From NCBI RefSeq assembly GCF_000002985.6, contig NC_003281.10, positions 5,580,001-5,644,000 of the forward strand: DNA of 64,000 nucleotides, in the 5' to 3' direction. Position 1 is the first letter of the stretch, and every line of letters begins with the position of its first letter. The DNA is from Caenorhabditis elegans. Lineage: Eukaryota > Nematoda > Chromadorea > Rhabditida > Rhabditidae. The notes under the pieces are model-generated. The model saw only the letters and a program-made list of their open reading frames with translations, did not search any database and was not told the DNA's origin. Shown one piece after another: positions 48,101 to 57,780 of this stretch. A program made the translations under genes and the position numbers.

Positions 48101-51100
48101 AAACCTTGTTCCCAATTTCTCTTCCCTTTCCTAATTTTCTCCGAAAAAAATGCACGTGGACCTCTCCAGATTGTCTCCTAATTTTCTCTTACCCCTCACA
48201 CATACACACACACACCATTCATGCAATTTTATGTTTGTTCTTGTGGCTTTGCAAGTAAACCACTTTTTTATTTCAACTTTCTTTTGTTCTTTCTGTTTCT
48301 AGAGGCGATTCGCAACGACACTCTGCTGTTATTTGGCTCCTCCCCTCCAGTGAGCGGAGTGTCGTTGCAAAGTGAAACAAACGCTTTTTCGTAATAATTT
48401 GCACCCGTGGAAGATGCCTGTACACACACACACACATACAAATAAAAACATGTACACATTTTGAAATCACCTATTTAGAGCCGATAAAATTTCAGATTCG
48501 GATAATTCTGCACTTCTGTGGGCTTCAACTCCATCCAACATGGATTTGGAATCTCTAGGTACTGTCTGCATCTACGTCTCGGGGCTAGCTGGGTACTAAC
48601 TAGGTGCTAAACACCCTCTACCACACATCCCCCACTCTTGTCAGTTTCTCAATGGAGCGAATTTGCAGACAAGTTCCCATTCTACTGGATCATCATAATC
48701 GCACTGTCAGTGATCCTTTGTATTGCACTCTTGATCTTGGCATACGTTGGTTGGAAATTTCAGCAGAATAAGAAGGAGGAGATAAAAAAGCAGCAGAAAA
48801 TTAAATTTGACATGGCGAGTTTTGTCTTTTTTGAAATCGAATCAATTTTCGAAATTTTCAGGAAAAAACTGACGCACTGGAAGCTGGAAATGTGCCTCTC
48901 GTGGAGCCGGAAGAGGAAATGATTGAAATGGTGGAGACACCAAAGGAGCTGCCGATCACTGATTTTCAGGTATGTAGGTACCGCAAGAGTCGTGCTTGAT
49001 ATTTTATATTGAAACATGCTCTCTAAATCTAGAATACAACATTTGAATTTTGAAAAAAAAACCATATTGGTGAAACTTTTCAGCTTTACATGAATTTTTT
49101 AAAAATTATCAAAAACAATTGTTAACATAACTTAAAAACAACGAACAATTCTGAAAACATTTGAATTTATGGTTTTTTAACAGTGTCGGGGAACGTTTTC
49201 ATTTGGCATTGGAGCGCATTTGCACTTTGATTTCAAAATTCACATATTTCGCGTCTTCATAATAGTTCGTCTTTTTGATATTTTGCTCGGAAGTTCGACC
49301 TCACGGTGTAAACTTTTGATGTCCACTACTTTGTGAACTCTGAGCTTTTCCTTACTTTTTCTTTATCTTTGAGAAAAAATGTTGAAAACAACAGAAGGCT
49401 CTTTTCATGAGCTGATTGACGTCACACTTACACTCAATGACATTTGTTCGTTTATTGCAGTTAATCTCAAAGGGACGTTTTGGAAAAGTTTTCAAGGCGC
49501 AATACACCCCAGACAGTGGTGAGAAACGATTGGTTGCGGTGAAGAAATTGAACGAATTCCAAAAAGCGAGCTTTTTGGCGGAGAAAAGAATCTTTGATGA
49601 GCTTAACGAGTACCCGAAGTGGTATAAAAGTATCGTCGAATTTGTGTGCGCCGAGAAAATTGGTGATGAGTATTGGATTGTGACCGAATTTCATGAGCGA
49701 CTTAGTCTCTATGAGTTACTCAAGAATAATGTAATTAGTATTACATCTGCCAATCGAATTATTATGTCAATGATCGATGGGCTTCAATTCTTGCATGACG
49801 ACAGGCCGTACTTCTTTGGACACCCAAAGAAGCCAATTATTCACAGGTTAGTGGAAAATGAAAATAATTAGAAAATTTTTAATGGATCTGACTTGTGATC
49901 GCCCTCCAACTAGTTTTAATGCTCAGAACTTTACTCTAGGTTGGTCCTAGAAAAAATCGGAAGAAGTTGCTAAGTTGCGCTTGAGCAGCCGACATTTTCA
50001 GGATCAATTAATAGTAGCGTGGACCTACAAGTTGTCGGCTGCAATTTCCAGTAAATATTTTTTGAAATACACACGATAGAGTCCAAAATGATAGGGTAAA
50101 ATATTGAAAAAAAAAAACCAATTTTTAGGCGCATGACAATTTTCAGTTGAAGTTTCGAAAAGTTAGGGTTTAGAAAAAAAATAAAAATTCAAACAATTTT
50201 GTACATTGGAACACCTAAAGTATCTAGAGTTAATTAGAACATAATCAGAATATAAATTTCGCGGGAAAATTGTGTACAAAGTGTTATTATGATATTCGGT
50301 TTACTATCGGAGAGATTCTAACCAATGCTCCCAGTAACACTACGTTACCTTTTAAGAGCAGGTAGCGAGTTTCAACGACGCACGACGCTGGTTAGTGTAT
50401 GCTCCAAACTGTTTCTAATGTCTGTACTTATTCAATTCAATAACCAATTTTTTGCAGAGATATCAAGTCGAAGAACATTCTTGTGAAAAGCGACATGACC
50501 ACATGCATCGCGGACTTTGGCCTCGCCCGAATCTACAGCTATGACATTGAGCAAAGCGATTTGCTGGGTCAAGTGGGAACGAAACGCTACATGTCACCAG
50601 AGATGCTCGAAGGAGCAACCGAATTCACGCCAACTGCTTTCAAAGCGATGGACGTTTATTCGATGGGACTCGTCATGTGGGAAGTCATATCCCGTACCAA
50701 GTTGCACCAAACCGACGAGCCACCAAACTACCAAATGCCGTTTCAAGTCATCGGATTTGATCCCACAATTGGTCTCATGAGAAATTATGTGGTGAGCAAG
50801 AAGGAACGACCACAATGGAGAGATGAGATTATTAAACATGAATATATGAGTCTGCTAAAAAAGGTTACGGAAGAGATGTGGGATCCCGAAGCGTGTGCAC
50901 GGATTACAGCTGGATGTGCGTTCGCGAGGGTATGGAATCATATTATGAGCTCACCGGACAGTTCGGAGGGGTATCACAGTGGAAGTAGTATGAAGAATCG
51001 GGGTGTTGATGATGTTGAACAAAGTGAGAAGCCGGAGGGTATCGAAGAAATGCAACATTATCATGCGTCGTCACCCAGCAAGAGACAACATCCTAGTCCG

Positions 51101-51843
51101 AATCCGTTTTTTGATTCGTGTCCACCACCTCCGCCGATTCCTGTGATCCTTGAAAATGGTGAGTGTACAGTGAATCGAATAAATAGTTGACATGACCCGT
51201 GAGATGTCGGCTGCTTGTGAAAAGCAGTTTCTAAATTTTAGGTGACTTCCCAGGAGATGTCGGATGCTCAATGCAGCATAGCTTTAAACCTTGAGCAGCC
51301 GACATCTCACTGACTAGTTATACGTTTGTGTAGGTAAATGTAGGATGCTGGTAAATGACCGACCGACATCTTATGGGATACGAATGGCTATGCTAAAAAA
51401 CATCTCACGGCTAATTAATTGGTTTTGTGGTAACAGTTTTCTGAAATGATTGGCTAGTCCCTAGCAGCCGATGTTTTGTGAGTTCACTGATGTTTTAAGA
51501 GTGCCCGCTGCGTGAACCAACGAGCAACCGACGTTTTGCGGGTTCCAAAACCTTATTTGCCTGGCGTAACTAGTAAAGTGTCGCCTGCTATTTTTCCTTT
51601 TTTATAAACAAAAATTATTTTTCAGGAGGAATCCTCCAACCAGACAACGCGGAGCCAGAGCCCGAAGAGCTGCCGGATCTCCCGATAGTCGAGAAAATCT
51701 ACGATATTGCGACGAACATGCTATTCTCAAGAGAAGAGCTTGACCTTATGAATGCTCAACGGCAAGTTGAATACGAAGCTGGGGCAGACACTCGAGCGTC
51801 GACACCAACGCCTTCAGGGACGTTTGGAACGTTTACAACATAA
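45142..51843 (+). CDS. daf-4: DAF-4, type II TGF-beta/BMP receptor serine/threonine kinase
   Basis: Eleven exons: 45142-45282, 45363-45494, 45863-45985, 46607-46714, 46764-46872, 48496-48558, 48645 (or 48669)-48814, 48862-48969, 49461-49846, 50458-51158, 51626-51843; 752 or 744 residues. Signal peptide 1-28, cysteine-rich ligand-binding ectodomain (CEKSGDCEITKKTC, GGIGMCCCSTNNCN) with N-glycosylation sites, one membrane span (YWIIIIALSVILCIALLILAY), then a kinase: KGRFGKV, VAVKKL, HRDIKSKNILV, DFGLAR, GTKRYMSPEML, and a Ser/Pro-rich tail. By established knowledge DAF-4 pairs with DAF-1 (dauer) and SMA-6 (body size) and binds DAF-7 and DBL-1. Intron 7 appears to be GC-AG (ATG|GCGAGT). Intron 5 is 1.6 kb and carries two inverted-repeat structures. 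Confidence 0.97.
47601..47752. mobile_element. MITE-like inverted-repeat element in daf-4 intron 5
   Basis: Terminal inverted repeats ATGGGGTTATTCAAGTAGT (47601-47619) and ACTTGAATAACCCCAT (47737-47752) enclose an inner palindrome centred on TGACGTCA near 47700, with ATGTATTTAAAT on both sides. No coding capacity. Confidence 0.65.
48312..48368. repeat. Hairpin-forming inverted repeat in daf-4 intron 5
   Basis: GCAACGACACTCTGCT (48312-48327) pairs with AGCGGAGTGTCGTTGC (48353-48368): 16 bp with one mismatch (G-U in RNA) around a 25-nt loop. (CA)n tracts flank it at about 48198-48215 and 48420-48440. Confidence 0.6.
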
Positions 51844-53960
51844 CTATTCATTCAAATCTAACATTATTTTATATTATGATTATACTCCCATCCTCTCCTA
51901 TTCTAGTCTATATGTAGCGGTGGACACCTCACGGGCCCCTCGCCGCTGGCCCACCACCTTGTCTCTACTTACGCGTCCCCTAATGATCTCAATTTGAGCA
52001 CAACCGGTGTATATATCAACTTACAGACGTTCAATATAAGAACCGCTAAAAGTTCTATGTCTTCGTCGTCTAAAACTCTTCCAAAATCTCTGATCTCTTG
52101 CATTGTCTCTCACTCAACCAAGTTGCCCACTCTCATCCAACTAACTCAAAAACTTACCTCAGCCCATGGGGCATCCCCATATTCTCTCATTCATTCACTA
52201 TATTCATTGATCTGTGATAACTTTGTATTGGCAGTTCACATCACACAAGAATCTTTTTTTGTATATCAGTTGATTATTTATTCTTCATTTTTTACACTTA
52301 AAATTAAATAATGTTTCTTGCTATTCACGAAAAATTGACATTTTTCTTTTTTCAGATTCATCCGGAAATACCCATTTTTAGACAGCTGATATGCCTCATC
52401 ACCTGCCACTAGTTAGAATGTTTCCTTCACTTCTTATTTTGTTATTGACTATCAACTTTCCGTCTATTTCAACATAAAACATTTCCTTGTACGGCAGTAG
52501 CCAACCGACGCCTATTTTTGTTCCTAGCCCTTCTTTATGTTAGCTTTTTAATCCAAAAAGCTTTCCACTCACACAATCTTTACTGGGCCCGCAGAATGTC
52601 GGCTGCTTCCAGTTCTTGACAGCAGCAGCCGACACCCGACGGATCACATGCTAAAAGTCAAAAGTTCACGGTTTTTGAAATTTCTCTTCTCCTCCTTCTT
52701 CAACAGCAAAAAATAACATGAGGGAACCGATCTATTCTTAGTGAGTAAACGCAATTTGGCTCCTTCTCTCTATTCGTCTTGTACATCAATCATATTTGGC
52801 GTGTCTTGTCCCTCTCCTTCCACTTTTCAGAGAGACACTTCTAAGAAGAATTCGATGTTTTGTGTGTGTCTGTGTGTCAAATTGAGAAGCGTGCGAACGA
52901 ATTCGATTGAGGCTCCAGTCAGCACAAGCAAAAAAATAAAGCTCAGTCTTGTCTCGAAATTCGAACTCACCGTGCTTTCTCTCTCTCTTTTTGTTTCGTG
53001 GATTGTCGCTTTAGACCACCAGGAAATGGTGGAGGACATCTCAGTTTTCAAGATGGGCTATCTGAGCTCAACAACAAGAGACAAACCCAATTTCTTTTTT
53101 GTTATTGAGTTGTTTGAAAAATAAGTTGTATTTCTTTCAAAATAAAGCAGCCGACGTCTTACGGCAATTCTGAACGAATCCGGCTGCTCGTACAGATCTG
53201 TCGCGATCAAAATGGGCAACAACTTCTTGGATGCGCGAACCTTTTATGATGTCGGCTGCTCTTTTTTGTTATCACTGTGAGTGGCCGACAGCTCTTAAGG
53301 ACTTAACATTTTTCCCCCATTTTTACTTCCAATTGACATTTTCGTCATAATTTTCGCTATATATATAGAGTCATCTTGAATATTCCCCTTCAATTTTCTC
53401 ATCAAATTTTTCATTGTTGGCTCGCCGTTTTTAATGGAATTTCCAATTCATTTTTCTCGTTCATTCTGTTTCCATCAATTTTCGCGTCATAACTCGAGAT
53501 GTGTGGGAAGATTCCTTTGAGTTAACTTAAAATAAAACTAGATTTTATAAAATCAATATTCGAAGGAGTCATCAGTTGATTTTCAGGAGTGGTTGGCTTC
53601 TTTCGGGTTCGTTAAATCACCACAAAATATCAATTTTTATGGACCCAAAAAGTGTCAGCCGCGTTAGGGAACAGATACTTTACCAAATGGAGCCCGTGAG
53701 ATGCCCGGTTATTCTGTGAACGTGAACCTGTAAAGTATGGTCTGCGTCTTCCAGGGGGTTCATCGAGCAGACGACACCTCACGAGGCAGTGCTCCGACCC
53801 AAACACGGATTGTTGATCGCTTATTGTGTCCACTAGCAGCTGATATTTTACTAGACAGTTCGGGCCTGCGAAGTGTCAGCCGATCCGACTACTGTGTAGA
53901 ACAGTTCCCAATGTAATGCCGGCTGCATTATCTAGTATGTTGTGGGGCGCCCGACATCTT
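51195..53960. repeat. Cluster of short GCAGCCGACATCT-type repeats, daf-4 last intron and 3' flank
   Basis: At least eighteen degenerate copies of GCAGCCGACATCTTACGGG or its complement occur here, for example at 51200, 51295, 51525, 52590, 52625, 53145, 53250, 53770 and 53915, in both orientations and often as facing pairs. Two more lie in daf-4 intron 9 (49985 and 50030). Confidence 0.75.
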
Positions 53961-56900
53961 GCAAGTTGATGATATTAGCCTGCCGGCCCAAATTTATTTG
54001 TCAGTTTTTTACTAGAAATCCAGTTGTTCTGACTGCCTAATCCGTAGGCATTTCATAGGTGCGCCAACCCTGTCACAATCCGTTTATAAAAGATCAAGCA
54101 CACATGAATGTCTCCATATTTTTTATAAGTCAGTGGGTAACTTGTCTAAAGTTCCTGTCGTCTGGATTACGTAGCGAGGGAGAGAGCGACGACGAATATA
54201 AATAGAAAAGTGCACATTTCAACGATTTTTGAGTTGTATTTTATTTTCACATTGACTACTTTGTCCCCGAATCCACTAATCTCCTTGAGTCAATCTGTTT
54301 GAAGGAGAAAATGCATTGATCCGTGAAAATGTGTGTGTGCTTTTTGAAGGGAGGAAGAGAAAAAGTATAAGAGGTTCCTCTTCCCTATTCTACTAATTAT
54401 CTTGTTCCTTTTTTGAAACTTCAAACTCTCTGACTTCCGCAATCCCGGAGCTAAAACCTCCATAATGATAACGCAGCAGAAGTGTCCTACACTTTTTGGG
54501 CCTCCCAGGCTCGTGAAATGGCACCTGCTCCATAAAAATTTAACAATGGACCGACAATTTCCGATTCAAATCCAAAGTTTTTAATACACCTTTAATTTTC
54601 CAAAAATGTTCACCTTTTCTGAATAATGTCAATTTTCGAGTGCTCTCTGGCTAATTCTACCAATTACCATGTCACATTTGGCCCATTCTTCCTCTTCCCA
54701 AAAAAAGAGACATTTTGAAGAGAGAAAGCCCTCTTTTTTCTTCAAAAATTGGCCAGCAGTATGGCAGTCAGCAGGCACCCCACTGAAGAGTCAGGATACA
54801 ACTCTCCCATTTTTCTTCCCCTCTCTTTTTTTCCTCTCAGTTTTCCATTCTTTCTGTTTTCTGTTGTTCTTTTTGTTGTTGTTTTCATCCTCCTTATCCC
54901 AACTTTTTCTAGCCTCTTCCCTGCTCCTCCGTGTTCGGTGAAACTTCTAGAAAGTCCCTTAGCCAATAAATGGGCGGAGTCTTTTTGAAAAATGTGTGGC
55001 AACAAGTTTCAGCTCGAAGAAACTAATTTTCAAAATGAAACTAATTGCTCAAAAAATCTTGGAAATTATTTTAGTGTTTATAAAATTTATTTTTTTGCTA
55101 TTTTCTGACAAGATATCTGTATTAAAGGTTTTAGAAAATATTCCTTGTATTTGAAAAGTACTGCTGTGTAAACTGTGAAGTTCGAAATTTGAATCATTTT
55201 TTCTAAAATTTTTAAGTACAAAAAATAATTTGAAAACCATTCCCAGGTTAAAAAAAGCCGATTTATCTTTTTAATCCTATAAAAAAATTTCAAAAACTAA
55301 TTTAGAACCAAAGTTACGATTTTTTTTCTTCAAATAACAAGCAGTAAAAATAAACCTTATGTTTTGAGATTCCAGCCACAAATCCCAAAGAACGCATTTC
55401 ATATTTTCCATCGACTTTTCTCAATAAATCAGTTTTTTCTTCGCATTTAAAAAATACCTCAAACATTTTTTTTTTCAGAAAAAAAAAAATGAAAAACACG
55501 TTCGCACGATACTCTTTGACGATCCCAAGCATCCCGGAAAACGTAATTTCTCATCTCAGACAATGGAATGAGTGGTGAGTTTTTTTATATTTTTCTGCCT
55601 ACTTCTGTGCCTACTAGACGACCCTACTTGGTCGTAGCTCGGGTAGCGACCATCTTCTTTAAAAAAGGATACAATAGGCTTATTGAAAATGGGACATCGT
55701 TAAACTTGGAATCCTAAAAATACTAATTTCCAAATTGCCAAGTGAAAAAAACTTCCGAAATACAAAATATTTCAAATGGGAAAATTTCAAAAACCGGTAA
55801 TAAAGTACACATTTTTTCAATTGCCGTTAATCGGAAATATTCAATTTAGTTTGTTTACTGATTCAGTTACCGAAAATATTTTTTTGAAGAAAAAATACTC
55901 GATTTCCGAGAAATTTTGAATAAAACTATTTTCAACGATTATTGTACTTTTCTCATGATCTTACAAAATTTGATCCGACGAAACAAAAATGAATCTGCAT
56001 TTTCTCTCTTAAATCGCGTGTGTGCCACGGGTAGTCGTTTTTGCAAAATAAGGTTCCTTCGCAAATGTCCGAAAATGTCCCATTTCGGACATTTTTTTGC
56101 TATTTTTGTTATTTCACGAGATTTTTTAGGCATATATACAACTCGACGAGGCGCGTCTGTTCACCTAAAAATCATTTCGATCTGAGCACTTTAAACCTCT
56201 TTTATTGAGCTCCAAACCGTGGTGCGCGCTCTTTCACCCGCCGCATCTCCCCCTTGGTGTGTTTTTTTGGGTGCAATCCTCAAACCACCGCTTCGTTCGC
56301 TGTTCTCTTTCACAAATCTTGGGTTTTGAGGTGAAAGTATTGTAGAGTAAGCTTCTGGCTACATTTTAAAGTAAAATTTATTCCAAAAAAGTTCGATTTT
56401 CATTCTGAAAATCGAGGCAGAAAAAATGTTGTCAAAAAAATGACGTTTTTGCCTTAAAAATAAAAATTTTTCCACTACTGAATGGGATTTTATGTTAAAT
56501 TCGTAATTAGTACATAAATACCGAATGGATGCTGAAAGTACAGCTCTCTACGATCATTTTCAACGATTTTAGAACATTTAATTTTTGACCTCGAAATTTC
56601 AATTTCCCTCTTTTCCTGGACCAGTTTTTTACTGAAATGTGAATTTTATGCCCTAAATCTTATTATTTTTGCTATGAGAAGCGAGACAAACCAAAAGTTT
56701 TTGGCCATGAGTTCCTCGAGCCCCGTTCCTGAAGTTGAAGGCTTCAAGCCTTGCTCAGGAAGCTGAAAAGTTCATTCGTGACCAATTTTTAAATTTTCAA
56801 ATGCTATGATATTCTACTTTTAACGCTGATTTCAAATATATACTTTTCTTTTTCCAATTCCTATTATGAGCTGAGTTACGGCGTTTTCAAGTTTTAGCAA

Positions 56901-57030
56901 TGCCCGCCCGCCCCCTCTTTCCTCCTTCCTCTCCACAGAGTCTCCAGCGATGCATAGGGAGGCTGTAAATATTGTCTCTAATTACTGTTACAGGATCAGA
57001 TATTTATATTTTATGACATATCTCTTAAAG
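51844..57030. other. daf-4 3' flank and gene-free DNA
   Basis: No coding region can be supported. The first few hundred bases are daf-4 3' UTR; no canonical AATAAA is obvious. Beyond the short-repeat cluster the DNA is AT-rich with pyrimidine tracts (54800-54900). A 31-bp sequence at 54751-54781 recurs exactly at 58963-58993. Exons of a long gene lying mostly outside the window cannot be excluded. Confidence 0.45.
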
Positions 57031-57114
57031 GGAAAACAACGCCACATTTGTTTTGGTAAGAGGTCCCAATGGGCTGTAAAACAGTCTATAATATCCACCT
57101 TTCTTCCTGCAAGA

Positions 57115-57295
57115 ATCTAAATTATAGGCAGAGCAGTCCGTAGGCCTGCTATGCCAGTAAGCTTTAACTGCCGGGTCAGAGCGCCGCAGGCGCGCTGAAT
57201 TTAAATTATAGGCAGAGCAGGCCGAAGGCCTGCTATGCCAGTAGGCTTTAACTGCCGGGTCAGAGCGCCGCAGGCGCTCTGAATCTAAATTGTGT
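57115..57295. repeat. Two tandem ~85-bp copies with GC-rich hairpins
   Basis: The unit AAATTATAGGCAGAGCAG to GGCGCTCTGAATCT is present twice with few differences. Each copy contains the palindromes GCAGGCCGAAGGCCTGC (perfect in copy 2) and GAGCGCCGCAGGCGCTC. GC content is far above the surroundings. Confidence 0.8.
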
Positions 57296-57389
57296 AGTGC
57301 AAGGAAACAAAAAATAGCTTTAAAACAGTAAAAACAGTACGAATCAATCATAGAGTGCAAGCAGAAAACATACAAAAATATTTTACCCT

Positions 57390-57460
57390 CTGTGGGGTCG
57401 AACCCAGGGGGCACCCACCCAGCTGCCCCACAGACCAACCCTCTACCACTTGTCCATGGC
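57390..57460 (-). repeat. tRNA-derived (SINE-like) fragment
   Basis: On the minus strand an A-box-like TGGACAAGTGGTAGAGGG (57456-57439) precedes a B-box GGGTTCGACCCC (57405-57394), with CTGTGGG at the anticodon-loop position. It does not close into a standard cloverleaf, so it is unlikely to be a working tRNA gene. Confidence 0.5.
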
Positions 57461-57679
57461 GCGCGCGCCGCCACACATTCTGCGTGCGCGCACCTCCTCT
57501 TTCACAGCAGCCGACGCCTGTGCAGGACCTTGCACACCTCTCCTCCCCTCCCCCTTCCTGCTACGCGAGCCCGCCCCTCCTCAAACTTCAATCGCCTATA
57601 TCTCCGCTCATAGTTGTGATAGAGACTTCGTTCTTTGAGCTATCGATCCCAAATTTCAAGGAGATCTCGAATAACCCCA

Positions 57680-57780
57680 ACACAGGTTCGAGGCGAAGCC
57701 GAGAACCTGCGCAAGCTACCTTTTCGGGCATCCCCATTCCCGAAGGGCTGGCGCGGCTTGCCGCGCTAGTCAAATGACGT
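57680..57780. repeat. GC-rich hairpin-bearing repeat segment
   Basis: GGTTCGAGGCGAAGCCGAGAACC, TTCGGGCATCCCCATTCCCGAA and GCGCGGCTTGCCGCGC are three successive inverted repeats. Together with 57115-57295 and the tRNA-like piece they form a composite element foreign in composition to its AT-rich setting. Confidence 0.65.

Noticed and set aside
48198-48440. (CA)n tracts read as a CRISPR-like or regulatory array
   Set aside because: Simple microsatellites in a eukaryotic intron; no spacer-repeat structure.
52741-53124. 127-codon plus-strand open frame downstream of daf-4
   Set aside because: No domain, no exon-like codon pattern, and low-complexity serine stretches.
57390-57460. Functional tRNA gene
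   Set aside because: A and B boxes are visible but acceptor and anticodon stems do not pair properly.
57025-57474. 149-codon minus-strand open frame
   Set aside because: Translates the tandem 85-bp repeat and the tRNA-like piece, giving repeated peptide units.
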